From the NCBI RefSeq assembly GCF_002104765.1, contig NZ_NCXM01000006.1, positions 62,001-126,000 of the forward strand: a DNA stretch of 64,000 nt, written 5' to 3'. Under the pieces are notes generated by a model. That model made no database searches, had not been told where the DNA came from, and worked only from the letters and a program-made list of their open reading frames with translations. This stretch comes from Mycolicibacterium vulneris. GTDB lineage: Bacteria; Actinomycetota; Actinomycetes; Mycobacteriales; Mycobacteriaceae. The translations under genes and the position numbers were made by a program. Position 1 is the stretch's first letter. Each line of letters starts with the position of its first letter. Positions 1 through 8,140 of the stretch are shown here, one piece after another.

Positions 1-199
1 CGCCGCCGCCCTGCATGCTCTCGGCCAGCACCAGGTCGTCGAAGTCCGCCGCGTCCAGTCCGGAGCGTTCGACGACGGCCTGCACGACGGGTTTGGCGAG
101 CTCGATCGCGGGCATGTTGGCCAGCGTGCCCTTGCGCGCCGTTCCGATCGGTGTGCGGGCAGCGGCCACGATCGCTGCGCGGGACGTGGTGGTGGCCAT
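1..199 (-). CDS. Thiolase (acetyl-CoA acyltransferase type), N-terminal part, cut by window edge
   Basis: Only the first 66 codons are inside the window. Read from the ATG at 199, the protein begins MATTTSRAAIVAAARTPIGT, and AIVAAARTPIG is the usual first strand and turn of true thiolases, which cleave 3-ketoacyl-CoA with free CoA. A GGGAGA ribosome site lies just upstream of the ATG. Unlike the four thiolase-fold proteins further on, this one opens like a canonical biosynthetic or degradative thiolase, but the active-site Cys and His lie outside the window and cannot be checked. It diverges from the MaoC gene at 310, with an inverted repeat between them. Confidence 0.85.
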   Translation of the reverse strand, partial: MATTTSRAAIVAAARTPIGTARKGTLANMPAIELAKPVVQAVVERSGLDAADFDDLVLAESMQGGG

Positions 200-256
200 G
201 TGTCTCCCAAGATCGTTAGAGTTGACGGGCTGCTTGCCCGACGAGCGAGGCCAGTC

Positions 257-284
257 TATACCGTTAAATAGATATCGGTATATC
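257..284. promoter_or_regulatory. Inverted repeat in a divergent promoter, likely operator
   Basis: TATACCG (257-263) and CGGTATA (276-282) are perfect 7-base inverted arms 12 bases apart, and GATAT-CGGT-ATATC (271-284) is nested in the right half. The repeat lies in the 110 bases between the divergent thiolase (start 199) and MaoC gene (start 310). This fits a dimeric repressor site. No gene for its regulator is adjacent. Confidence 0.5.
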
Positions 285-309
285 GGCGCAGGCGACGTTG
301 GGAGCAGCG

Positions 310-768
310 GTGAAAATGATCAGGTCCGTGGACGATGCACTCGCGACGATCGGTGAGGAACTGGGCGTCAGCCGGTGGGTGGAAATCGACCAGAGCCGGA
401 TCGACGCCTTCGCCGACGTCACGATGGATCATCAGTGGATCCACGTCGACGTCGAGAAGGCCAAGGCCGAAAGTCCTTACGGCGCAACGATCGCGCACGG
501 CTTTCTCACGCTCTCGCTCATCCCCGGTGTGAGCAAGGACAACTACCGCGTCGAGAACGCCAAGATGGGCATCAACTACGGCCTGAACAAGGTGAGATTC
601 CTGTCCGCGGTCACCGCCGGTAGCCGCATCCGAGTCCGGTCCGAGCTCGCCGACGCCACCAAGGTCGCCGACGATACCGTGAACCTGACCGTGCGACACA
701 CCGTCGAGATCGATGGAGTCGACAAACCGGCCGCCGTGGCCGAACTGATCGCGCGGTTCGTATGGTGA
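310..768 (+). CDS. MaoC-family (R)-specific enoyl-CoA hydratase
   Basis: A 152-residue single hotdog protein. Members of this family add water across the double bond of enoyl-CoA to give a 3R-hydroxyacyl-CoA. The stretch TMDHQWIHVD (Asp about residue 40, His about 45) followed by GATIAHGF matches the Asp/His hydratase motif and the substrate-loop glycines. A GTG at 310 follows GGAG (301-304) by five bases and is preferred; an ATG at 316 is possible, and an upstream TTG at 298 would lie before the ribosome site. Its last codons overlap the next gene (ATGGTGA at 762-768), so the two are translationally coupled. It heads an operon with a thiolase-fold protein and a ligase. Confidence 0.88.
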   Translation: MKMIRSVDDALATIGEELGVSRWVEIDQSRIDAFADVTMDHQWIHVDVEKAKAESPYGATIAHGFLTLSLIPGVSKDNYRVENAKMGINYGLNKVRFLSAVTAGSRIRVRSELADATKVADDTVNLTVRHTVEIDGVDKPAAVAELIARFVW

Positions 769-1958
769 CCGGTGGTCCGTTCGACGGCAAGGCCGTCCTG
801 ACCGGAGCGGGTAAGTCGCAGGTCGGCCGCAGGCTGGGCCGGACGGGATTGGACCTCACCCTCGAGGCGGTGCTGCGGGCGATCGCCGACGCCGGGCTGA
901 GCGTCGACGACGTAGACGGGATCGCGAGTTACCCGGGACCGGGTGTGCCGGACGCGGGGTTCTCCGGAGCGACCGTCCAAGAGGTCCGCAACGCACTCGG
1001 ACTGCGCACCCGCTGGTACGTCTCCGCGATGGAGACAGCGGGGCAGATCGGCCCGGCGATCGAGGCGTGCATGGCGGTCAGTCTCGGGCTGGCCAACCAC
1101 GTCGTGGTCTACCGGTCGGTATGGGAATCCACCGCCGCGCAACAAGCCGGCGGCGGTCGGGCCTCGGTGCTGTTCGGCGGCGGGGAATTGCCCCCGCACC
1201 TGGAATGGACGGCGCCCTTTGGCGCACTGTCGGCGGCGAACTGGCTGGCGATGCCCGCCCAGCGCTACATGCACGACTTCAGCCTGACGCGCGAGCACCT
1301 CGGCCGCATCGCGATCAACGCCCGCACCAATGCCGGACTCAATCCCGATGCGGTCTATCGCGAACCGATGACGATGGACGACTACCTCGGTGCGCGGATG
1401 ATCTCCGAGCCGCTGTGCCTCTATGACTGCGATGTGCCCTGCGACGGCGCCACCGCCGTGATCGTGTCGCGCCGTGACGCCGCCAACGGCCTGCCGCGAC
1501 ACCCGCTGACGGTGGAGTCCGTCGGGCCCGGGATGTTCGAGCGGGCGACCTGGGATCAGCGCGGCGACATCACCACGATGGCGGCGCACGATTCGGCGGC
1601 CACGCTGTGGGAGCACACCACCCTGACTCCCGCCGATGTCGACATGGCCCAGCTCTACGACGGCTTCTCCTTCCTGACCGTCATGTGGCTGGAAGCGATG
1701 GGCTTCTGCGAGCACGGCAAGGTCGGCGAATTCGTCGGCGACGGTTCGTCTATCGCACTGGACGGTTCGCTGCCGATCAACACCAGCGGCGGTCAACTCT
1801 CCGGCGGGCGACTGCACGGAATGGGCTTCCTGCACGAGGCATGTGTGCAGTTGTGGGGCGAGGGCGGCGATCGGCAGGCGCCCCGCACCCCCGAGGTGGT
1901 GGCAGTCGGTGTGGGCGGCGGGCCGGTGGCTGGATCGATGCTGCTGAGTAGCCGGTAA
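762..1958 (+). CDS. Thiolase-fold (lipid-transfer/SCP-x-like) protein lacking the nucleophilic Cys; possible retro-aldolase
   Basis: A 398-residue thiolase-superfamily protein. At the position of the nucleophilic Cys motif (CxxG) it has METAG (Glu91), and at the catalytic HDCF motif of SCP-2 thiolases it has LYDGF (Tyr299-Asp300). A C-terminal GGQLSGG replaces the thiolase GHPxG motif. It therefore cannot run normal thiolysis. The same exchanges occur in Ltp2-type enzymes, which cleave 17-hydroxy steroid CoA esters by retro-aldol reaction. Known Ltp2 enzymes work with a DUF35 partner, but none is adjacent here: the preceding MaoC gene overlaps and a ligase follows three bases after the stop. 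Aldolase function is inference; the family fold is secure. Confidence 0.82.
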   Translation: MVTGGPFDGKAVLTGAGKSQVGRRLGRTGLDLTLEAVLRAIADAGLSVDDVDGIASYPGPGVPDAGFSGATVQEVRNALGLRTRWYVSAMETAGQIGPAIEACMAVSLGLANHVVVYRSVWESTAAQQAGGGRASVLFGGGELPPHLEWTAPFGALSAANWLAMPAQRYMHDFSLTREHLGRIAINARTNAGLNPDAVYREPMTMDDYLGARMISEPLCLYDCDVPCDGATAVIVSRRDAANGLPRHPLTVESVGPGMFERATWDQRGDITTMAAHDSAATLWEHTTLTPADVDMAQLYDGFSFLTVMWLEAMGFCEHGKVGEFVGDGSSIALDGSLPINTSGGQLSGGRLHGMGFLHEACVQLWGEGGDRQAPRTPEVVAVGVGGGPVAGSMLLSSR

Positions 1959-1961
1959 CTC

Positions 1962-3524
1962 ATGTCGAGGGCCGAAGTCGACGACATGACGCTCGGTGAC
2001 ATCGTGACCGACAACGCAGTCCGCTTTCCCGACGTCGTCGCCTACCGGTACGGCCAGCGCACCGTGACCCACGCACAATTATGGGACCGGGCGGTCCGAT
2101 TGGTGTCGGCGATGGCCGCGGCAGGGGTGAGGCGCCAGGACCGCATCGCAGTGTTGAGCCGCAACAGCATCGAGTTCGGCGAACTGAACGCGGCCGCCCA
2201 ACTCGGCGGAATTATCATGGCCACCATCAACTTTCGGCTTTCGCCTCCCGAGATGGATGATGCGCTGCGGCGCGTCGCCCCGTCGATCGTGTTCTGCGCC
2301 GCCGAGTTCGTGCCGGTGATCGGCGATCTCATCGCGGATATGCCGTCGCCACCGATGTTGGTGGTCATCGGCGGACAAGCTCCGCAGGGGATCACGGGCT
2401 ACGAACGATTTGTGGAGGAAGGCCGTAGCGGCGAGCACGAGTTCGTGGCCCGGCCCGACGACATCGCGTACCTGCTGTTCACCAGCGGCACGACCGGCGC
2501 ATCCAAGTGCTGCATCCTCGGACAGCGAGAGATGCGCAGGGTCGCATTCACCATGAACAACGAGATGCGTTGCGGCAGCGCCGATCGCGGGCTGATCAAC
2601 ATGCCGATGTTCCACTTCGGTGCGCTCGGGATTATCGGTGGGCTGCATGCTCGAGGCGGAACCGTGGTGCTGCAGCAACAGTTCGACGCGGCCGATGCGG
2701 TGCGGCTGATCGCCGACGAGCGCATCACGGTGCTGCATCTGGCGCCGGTCATGCTCAGGGCGCTCCTCGATGAGGTGAGTGATCGCTTGGCGGTGGAATC
2801 GGTTCGCACGGTGGTCTATTCGGCCGCGCCGATGACCGCGGCTATCCTGCGGCGGGCACTCGCCGTTCTGCCGGACGCGGGTTTCCTCAACCTTTACGGA
2901 CAGACGGAAGTCATTGTCTCTGGACTGCCACGGGAACTGCACATCCTCGACGACCCCAACGCTGCCGAGCGGCTGAGCTCGGTTGGCTTCCCATTTCCCG
3001 ACACCCGGGTACGTGTGGTCGATGCGGACGGTGGCGTCCTGCCCGTGGGGCAGGCAGGTGAGATCGTCGTGCGGTCCGACTCGATGTTCCGCGGCTACTG
3101 GCAGGACGCGGCGGCGACGCAGGCGACGCTGCGGGACGGGTGGTGTCGCACCGGCGACATGGGTCGACTGGACGAGCGCGGGCTGCTCTATTTGATGGAC
3201 CGCAAGAAGGACGTGATCATCAGCGGCGGGGAGAATATTTATTCGCCCGAGGTCGAGGATGCGGTCAGTGCGGTTGACGGGGTGGCCGCTTGCGCCGTCG
3301 TCGGGGTGCCCGACGACAAGTGGGGCGAGGCGGTCTGCGCCGTTGTGGTGCCGCGCGGCGGTGCGTCGCCGACGCTGGAAATGGTGCAAGAGGGGGTCCG
3401 GCAGCGGTTGGCGCGCTACAAGGTGCCTCGTCGACTGGTGTTGGTCGCCGATCTTCCTGTACTGGCCAGCGGCAAGGTGGACAAGAAGCGACTGCGCGCC
3501 GAGCTGAAGGCCGCCGCCGGCTGA
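1962..3524 (+). CDS. Acyl-CoA synthetase (AMP-forming, FadD-like)
   Basis: A 520-residue class I adenylate-forming enzyme that would activate a carboxylic acid to its CoA thioester through an acyl-AMP. The P-loop-like A3 motif LLFTSGTTGASK lies near residue 170, YGQTE (A5) near 310, the RTGDMG region follows, and the catalytic Lys is in ASGKVDKKRLR at the C-terminus. The N-terminus has no signal or membrane segment. The ATG at 1962 lies three bases after the previous stop; an in-frame ATG at 1986 is an alternative. Third gene of the operon that begins at 310. The substrate is unknown; neighbours suggest a branched or ring-derived acid. Confidence 0.93.
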   Translation: MSRAEVDDMTLGDIVTDNAVRFPDVVAYRYGQRTVTHAQLWDRAVRLVSAMAAAGVRRQDRIAVLSRNSIEFGELNAAAQLGGIIMATINFRLSPPEMDDALRRVAPSIVFCAAEFVPVIGDLIADMPSPPMLVVIGGQAPQGITGYERFVEEGRSGEHEFVARPDDIAYLLFTSGTTGASKCCILGQREMRRVAFTMNNEMRCGSADRGLINMPMFHFGALGIIGGLHARGGTVVLQQQFDAADAVRLIADERITVLHLAPVMLRALLDEVSDRLAVESVRTVVYSAAPMTAAILRRALAVLPDAGFLNLYGQTEVIVSGLPRELHILDDPNAAERLSSVGFPFPDTRVRVVDADGGVLPVGQAGEIVVRSDSMFRGYWQDAAATQATLRDGWCRTGDMGRLDERGLLYLMDRKKDVIISGGENIYSPEVEDAVSAVDGVAACAVVGVPDDKWGEAVCAVVVPRGGASPTLEMVQEGVRQRLARYKVPRRLVLVADLPVLASGKVDKKRLRAELKAAAG

Positions 3525-3534
3525 GCTCCTGTGT

Positions 3535-4866
3535 TCACGCTTCACGCAGGAGCGAACGGCGCAACAGCTTGACCATCAACTCAGCGGCCTGCTCGTCGCT
3601 GTTCGGTCCGCTAGCCCCCGTCGGCTCGGACATCCGGCCCAGGACCGCCACGAACACCGCGCCTGCCACGTCAGCGTCGATGCCGGGCGGCAGGTCGACG
3701 GTGGACAACAACGCGGCAACCGCCTGGAAAATCGCGCCAATACCGTGGTCCACATCGGCGTTGGAGAGCTGTTCTGCGACCGTGCCGTCGAACCACGCCC
3801 GGATCACGCCGCGGTAGGTGCGATGGAATCGGACGTAGCCAAGCATCCATTCGGTCAGCGAATCCGCGGCCTTGGCAGGCAGGGCGGCGGCGTGCTTCTC
3901 GATCTCGGCGACCGCTCGGCGGGTCAGTTCGGCCAGGATCTTGTCCTTGGTGCTGAAGTACCGGTACAAGGTCGCGCGGCTGACATCGGCGGCGGCCGCG
4001 ATCTCCTCCATGCCGATGGCGTAGTAGCCGCGTTCGGCGAACAACGCCGAACTGACCGACAGCACATCCTGCGGAATCGGCGATCCCGACGCCTCGACGG
4101 CCGCCGGTGTCGCCGCGGCATAGTCGAGGGCGCGGGGCGTGGTTCGTGCGCATCCGTCTCTTGCCGGTGCTACCACCTGCAACACGTCGGCTGGGGTCTC
4201 GGGGAACAGCATCAGCTGCAATGCACCGGTCAACGACCACGTCACGGTCGCGCGAGCGGGCAAAGGGAGCATGTCCCGGTACCGGTAGAGGTGAACCATG
4301 TGGGGGATCCGCCCGAGTGCTGCGGCCGCATCGTCGGCTTCCAGATCCCGCAGGCGTGTCCGCCGCAGCCGATCGGTGACGGTCTGATGGAACTGGGCGG
4401 CGGCCGAGCTGGCATCGATGACGGCCAACCCGGTGGCCGTGCCGATGCCCGGAAACTCGGCGAACACCGCGGCGTGGGCGTCGTAGATATCCGCCCATGC
4501 GACGAGCCAACGGTGCAGCGCATCCACTCCGTCGACTGTCGGGCCGAGTTCACCGAGGTGTTTACCGTGTGCCAGCACATCGCGTTCGGCCAGCGCACTC
4601 AGTTCGCGGAAGATCTCTTCCTTGCCCGCGAAGTATTGATACACGGTCGCACGAGAGGCGCCGGCCGCCCTCGCGATGGCGTCAAGTGAGGTGGCGTGAA
4701 ATCCGTTGGCCAGGAACACTTCCGCGGCGGATCCGAGTATGCGCTCGCGGGTGTGCAGGCCGCGGCGTCCCACACCGTGATTGGCGGCGGGGGCATAGCC
4801 GGAGCGCCGCAACTTGTCGGGAGTGCGAGCCATGTGTGAATTATCCGTACGCGCCGACACGCTCAT
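3535..4866 (-). CDS. Tandem TetR-family regulator: two complete TetR units in one protein
   Basis: A 443-residue protein, about twice the usual TetR length. The first helix-turn-helix lies near residues 38-86 (TSLDAIARAAGASRATVYQYF) and the second near 263-312 (MEEIAAAADVSRATLYRYF); each is followed by an alpha-helical region the size of a ligand-binding domain. One chain could therefore bind an operator as a pseudo-dimer, or two sites at once. The ATG at 4866 overlaps the stop of the preceding small gene (ATGA); an in-frame ATG at 4833 is an alternative. The divergent promoter nearby carries three helically phased repeats (5230-5284), the best candidate target. The reading frame is continuous through both halves. 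Confidence 0.9.
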   Translation of the reverse strand: MSVSARTDNSHMARTPDKLRRSGYAPAANHGVGRRGLHTRERILGSAAEVFLANGFHATSLDAIARAAGASRATVYQYFAGKEEIFRELSALAERDVLAHGKHLGELGPTVDGVDALHRWLVAWADIYDAHAAVFAEFPGIGTATGLAVIDASSAAAQFHQTVTDRLRRTRLRDLEADDAAAALGRIPHMVHLYRYRDMLPLPARATVTWSLTGALQLMLFPETPADVLQVVAPARDGCARTTPRALDYAAATPAAVEASGSPIPQDVLSVSSALFAERGYYAIGMEEIAAAADVSRATLYRYFSTKDKILAELTRRAVAEIEKHAAALPAKAADSLTEWMLGYVRFHRTYRGVIRAWFDGTVAEQLSNADVDHGIGAIFQAVAALLSTVDLPPGIDADVAGAVFVAVLGRMSEPTGASGPNSDEQAAELMVKLLRRSLLREA

Positions 4867-5177
4867 CGGGCCGACGGCGCTCCGGGCAGGTTGCGCTTGG
4901 CTTTGCCCGGATAGCCGAAGAACTTCTCGAAGTTGGCGTCGTTGATGGGCTGCGCGCTGTTGCGGGCTGCAGCGGACCGCAGTGCATCGAGGCGGGCCTG
5001 GGCCTTCTCGAGCGCCTCGACCGGCCCGGATTGCTGCAGGCCTTGCACCTCTCGCGCAGCCGCGGCGATTTCCAGGCGCAGTCGTTCGCCCGCTTCGCCG
5101 AAGGTCAACAGGTCGTGGTCGTCTTCATCGACCTTGTTCCGGCCTGCGTCTTCGGCGGGTCGGTCCGTGGATTCCAT
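4863..5177 (-). CDS. Small charged protein of unknown function
   Basis: A 104-residue acidic, helix-rich protein starting MESTDRPAED and ending in a basic tail. Residues 30-70 (LRLEIAAAAREVQGL, then ALEKAQARLDALRSAA) look amphipathic or coiled-coil, and FEKFFGYPGKAKRN follows. I do not recognise a catalytic motif. The ATG at 5177 has GAGAGG six bases upstream; longer in-frame extensions reach into the operator region and are unlikely. It overlaps the tandem TetR gene by four bases, so the two are co-expressed and may share a function such as ligand sensing or activity control, but this is only context. Confidence 0.72.
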   Translation of the reverse strand: MESTDRPAEDAGRNKVDEDDHDLLTFGEAGERLRLEIAAAAREVQGLQQSGPVEALEKAQARLDALRSAAARNSAQPINDANFEKFFGYPGKAKRNLPGAPSAR

Positions 5178-5227
5178 GTCGCGCCTCTCAACTGCTGGAC
5201 GAATGTGGCATGTGTCATATAGTCTGT

Positions 5228-5286
5228 GAGACGAACCGTCAGAAAACAAGACGATATGTCAGAAAAATACGACCGCTCGTCAGATG
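5228..5286. promoter_or_regulatory. Three phased direct repeats GAC-N5-GTCAGA in a divergent promoter
   Basis: GACGAACCGTCAGA, GACGATATGTCAGA and GACCGCTCGTCAGA start at 5230, 5250 and 5271, so the copies are 20 and 21 bases apart, two helical turns. Each has a short GAC/GTC inverted core and the tail CAGA. They end about 14 bases before the amidohydrolase ATG at 5299 and lie between it and the minus-strand regulator operon (start 5177). The TGTCAGA core returns at 7.67, 7.76, 32.11 and 32.25 kb. Confidence 0.65.
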
Positions 5287-5298
5287 CGAAGGAGCATC

Positions 5299-6498
5299 AT
5301 GCCGCTTCAGGATGACCACCAGATCGTGTCCGTTGATGACCACTTGGTCGAGCACCCACGCGTGTGGCAGGACAGGTTGCCGCAGAAATACCTCGAACAG
5401 GGCCCGCGCATCGTCGAGGAAAACGGCATGCATCTGTGGCACTACGACGGTCAGGTCTTCCCGACCATCGGCCTGAACGCGGTCGCCGGCAAACCGCCCG
5501 AGGAGTGGGGCATGGATCCCGTCCGCTACGAGGACATGATTCCGGGCTGCTACGACCCCGTCGCGCGGGTCGCCGACATGGACCTCGACGGTGTGCAGTC
5601 GGCATTGTGCTTCCCGTCGTTCCCGGGATTCGGCGGCGGCACGTTCCAGCGTGCCGAGGACAAGGACCTGGCACTGTTGTGCGTCAAGGCGTGGAACGAC
5701 TTCTACATCGACGAGTGGTGCGCGGTGGCGCCCGAGCGCTACATCCCGCTGGCGATCCTGCCGACATGGGATATCGACGCATGTGTGGCCGAGGCAGAGC
5801 GCGTCGCCGCCAAGGGTGCGCGCACGATCTCGTTCCCGGACAGCCCGGTGCCGCTCGGTCTGCCGTCATTCCACTCCGATCACTGGGACGGCTTGTGGCG
5901 GGTCTGCTCAGACGCCAAGATGCCGGTGTCGCTGCACTTCGGGTCCGGCTCGTTCGTGCCGGGTTTCTCGTTCTCGACGATCAAGCCGGTCCCGGGTCAG
6001 ATGGCGGTGCCCGACGCACCGTTCGCGGTCGCGACGGCACTATTCTCCACGAACCTGATGTGGTCCACGGTCGACCTGCTGTTCTCCGGCAAGCTGCAGC
6101 AGTTCCCGGATCTCCAGATCTCGCTCGCTGAGGGCGGCATCGGTTGGGTGCCTTACATCCTCGAGCGAACCGACTACGTGTGGGAGCGGCACCGCTACTA
6201 CCAGAAGATTGACTTCGACACCCGGCCTTCGGATCTGTTCCGCAAGCACTTCTGGGGATGCTTCATCGACGACGAGCACGGCCTGACGAACCGGCACAGC
6301 ATCGGCATCGACCGGATCATGCTCGAGATCGACTTCCCGCACAGCGATTCCAACTGGCCGAACTCGCGCAAGCGGGCAGCCGAGGTCCTTGCCGACGTAC
6401 CCGACGACGAGTGCAGGCTGATCGTCGAGGAGAACGCCCGCCGGATGCTCAACTTCCCGCGGGTGGGTGCGGTCGATCGGCAACTCGCCGGCGTCTAG
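5299..6498 (+). CDS. Amidohydrolase-family metal-dependent hydrolase or decarboxylase (ACMSD-like TIM barrel)
   Basis: A 399-residue protein of the amidohydrolase_2 group, which contains hydrolases and non-oxidative decarboxylases. Likely metal ligands are the N-terminal VDDHLVE (Asp-x-His with Glu in place of the second His), the strand-5 His in SLHFGSG and the Asp in EIDFPHSDSNWP near the C-terminus. The ATG at 5299 has a strong AAGGAG at 5289-5294. The promoter holds the three phased TGTCAGA-type repeats. The last four bases overlap the end of the convergent dehydrogenase gene. The exact reaction cannot be assigned; the paralogue at 44586 has the same ligand pattern. Confidence 0.85.
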   Translation: MPLQDDHQIVSVDDHLVEHPRVWQDRLPQKYLEQGPRIVEENGMHLWHYDGQVFPTIGLNAVAGKPPEEWGMDPVRYEDMIPGCYDPVARVADMDLDGVQSALCFPSFPGFGGGTFQRAEDKDLALLCVKAWNDFYIDEWCAVAPERYIPLAILPTWDIDACVAEAERVAAKGARTISFPDSPVPLGLPSFHSDHWDGLWRVCSDAKMPVSLHFGSGSFVPGFSFSTIKPVPGQMAVPDAPFAVATALFSTNLMWSTVDLLFSGKLQQFPDLQISLAEGGIGWVPYILERTDYVWERHRYYQKIDFDTRPSDLFRKHFWGCFIDDEHGLTNRHSIGIDRIMLEIDFPHSDSNWPNSRKRAAEVLADVPDDECRLIVEENARRMLNFPRVGAVDRQLAGV

Positions 6499-7649
6499 AG
6501 TTTGCCCCGCGAGACCAGCTGTGCGGCAATGACGTTGCGCTGTATCTCGTTGGTGCCTTCGCCGACGATCATGAGAGGTGCGTCGCGGAAGTAGCGCTCG
6601 ACGTCGTATTCGGTGGAATAGCCGTAGCCGCCGTGAATTCGGACGGCGTTGAGCGCGATTTCCATGGCTACCTCCGACGCGAACAGCTTGGCCATCCCGG
6701 CCTCCATGTCGCATCGCTCACCGCTGTCGTATTTCTCTGCGGCGTAGCGGGTGAGTTGGCGCGCCGCGGTGAGTTTGGTGGCCATGTCAGCCAGATAGTT
6801 GCCGACCGACTGGTGCTTCCAGATCGGTTGGCCGAAGCTCTCCCGCTCCTGCGCGTATTTCAGCGCGTCTTCCAGTGCTGCGCTCGCCACCCCTAGCGCC
6901 CGCGATGCAACCTGAATCCGGCCCGTTTCGAGGCCTTTCATCATCTGGGCGAATCCTCTGCCTGGTTCATCTCCGAGGATCGCCGAGGCCGGTACGCGGC
7001 ACTGGTCGAACGACAGCTCGCAACTCTCCACGCCCTTGTAGCCCAGCTTGGGCAGGTCGCGTGAGACGGTCAGACCCTGACCGTGTTCGACCAGGACTAT
7101 CGAGATGCCCTTATGGCGTGGCTCGGCTTGTGGATCGGTCTTGCACAGCAGTGCGATGAGGCCGGACCTACGCGCGTTACTGATCCAGGTCTTCGCGCCG
7201 TTGATCACCAGCTCGTTGCCCTCGGCTCGTGCGGTGGTCGTCATCGCCTGCAGGTCGGAGCCGCCACCAGGTTCGGTGAGCGCCATCGTGGCCCGCATCT
7301 CCCCGCTCGCCATGCGTGGCAAGTACTTCTGTTTCTGTTCTTCGGTGCCGTACAACGAGATCAGCTTGGCGACTACGGTGTGTCCGCCCATCGCGCCGGC
7401 CAGGCTCATCCAGCCACGGGCCAACTCCTCGGTCACCTTCACATAGCAGGGCATCGATACCGGTGAACCGCCGTATTCCTCGGGCACGGCAAGCCCGAAG
7501 ATTCCGATCCGCTTCATCTGCTCGATCCACGCTTCCGGGTACTCGTTGGCGTGCTCGACTGCGCGGACCGTGGGCTTGACGTCGCGGTCGACGAAGGCCC
7601 GCACGGTTTCGACCAGCATGGTCTCTTCATCGCTGAGCGCGACTGTCAT
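6495..7649 (-). CDS. Acyl-CoA dehydrogenase (FadE type)
   Basis: A full-length, 384-residue FAD-dependent acyl-CoA dehydrogenase that would oxidise acyl-CoA to 2-enoyl-CoA. It has the ALTEPGGGSD motif for flavin contact, ERESFGQPIWKHQSV in the C-terminal helices and MIVGEGTNEIQRN near the end, where the Glu of GEG is the catalytic base position of MCAD-like enzymes. Electrons would go to ETF. The ATG at 7649 lies 14 bases from a TGTCAGA site, linking its control to the 5.2 and 32 kb promoters. It is transcribed alone and converges on the amidohydrolase gene with a four-base overlap. Confidence 0.94.
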   Translation of the reverse strand: MTVALSDEETMLVETVRAFVDRDVKPTVRAVEHANEYPEAWIEQMKRIGIFGLAVPEEYGGSPVSMPCYVKVTEELARGWMSLAGAMGGHTVVAKLISLYGTEEQKQKYLPRMASGEMRATMALTEPGGGSDLQAMTTTARAEGNELVINGAKTWISNARRSGLIALLCKTDPQAEPRHKGISIVLVEHGQGLTVSRDLPKLGYKGVESCELSFDQCRVPASAILGDEPGRGFAQMMKGLETGRIQVASRALGVASAALEDALKYAQERESFGQPIWKHQSVGNYLADMATKLTAARQLTRYAAEKYDSGERCDMEAGMAKLFASEVAMEIALNAVRIHGGYGYSTEYDVERYFRDAPLMIVGEGTNEIQRNVIAAQLVSRGKL

Positions 7650-7662
7650 TGCAGCTCCTATC

Positions 7663-7678
7663 GAACATAGATGTCAGA
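7663..7678. promoter_or_regulatory. TGTCAGA operator-like site
   Basis: ACAT-AG-ATGT (7665-7674) is an inverted repeat followed by CAGA, matching the TGTCAGA sites at 5.2, 7.76, 32.11 and 32.25 kb. It lies 14 bases upstream of the minus-strand dehydrogenase start at 7649. Confidence 0.55.
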
Positions 7679-7752
7679 ACCAAGTGGAACATAGCCCGGT
7701 TGATCGCCACAAATATCCACTGACTCTGCGATATGAGTCAGGAATATGTATC

Positions 7753-7769
7753 GACACAAGTGTCAGAAT
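7753..7769. promoter_or_regulatory. TGTCAGA operator-like site with inverted repeat
   Basis: GACAC-AA-GTGTC (7753-7764) is a perfect inverted repeat followed by AGAAT. The 14 bases ACAAGTGTCAGAAT (7756-7769) are identical to 32105-32118 in the promoter of the 13-gene minus-strand operon. It lies in the 220-base divergent region between the dehydrogenase (7649) and the ferredoxin (7870). Confidence 0.6.
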
Positions 7770-7797
7770 AAGTGTGGACTAGAGGTGTGTCGAAATA

Positions 7798-7819
7798 GCT
7801 AAAGCTTTAGCCTTATGCT
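7798..7819 (+). promoter_or_regulatory. 14-base perfect palindrome next to a -10-like box
   Basis: GCTAAAGCTTTAGC (7798-7811) is a perfect palindrome. TATGCT (7814-7819) matches the TANNNT -10 pattern of actinobacterial promoters and would serve the ferredoxin operon starting at 7870. A protein bound to the palindrome would cover the promoter, so repression is the simplest reading. Confidence 0.45.
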
Positions 7820-7833
7820 GAAAACTTGGATGA

Positions 7834-8064
<231 letters not shown>

Positions 8065-8111
8065 CGGGCGCGCTTGCCAAGCGGCTGCATTAACCGGCAC
8101 ACTCCAGACAT

Positions 8112-8128
8112 AGTTAACCAAGTTGACT
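8112..8128. promoter_or_regulatory. AGTTAACCAAGTTGACT operator-like site (copy 1)
   Basis: An imperfect palindrome, AGTTAAC-CAA-GTTGACT, ending 12 bases before the ATG at 8141. The core AGTTNACCWAGT recurs at 12699 and 49927, each time in front of a catabolic gene. The three-base spacer and flanks do not fit the KstR cholesterol-regulator consensus. Confidence 0.58.
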
Positions 8129-8140
8129 TTGTGGAGTGCC

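Noticed and set aside
576..2078. 500-codon open frame on the minus strand
   Set aside because: It lies antisense to the MaoC and thiolase-fold genes, has a protein composition rich in His, Arg and Gln and no family motif, and is a typical GC-driven shadow.
2079..3545. 488-codon open frame on the minus strand
   Set aside because: Antisense to the ligase at 1962, whose adenylation motifs are clear; no ribosome site or recognisable motif.
8112..8128. KstR-type cholesterol operator
   Set aside because: AAC and GTT are three bases apart and the flanks differ from the TnnAACnnGTTnnA consensus; no KstR or KstR2 pattern was seen in the promoters I read.
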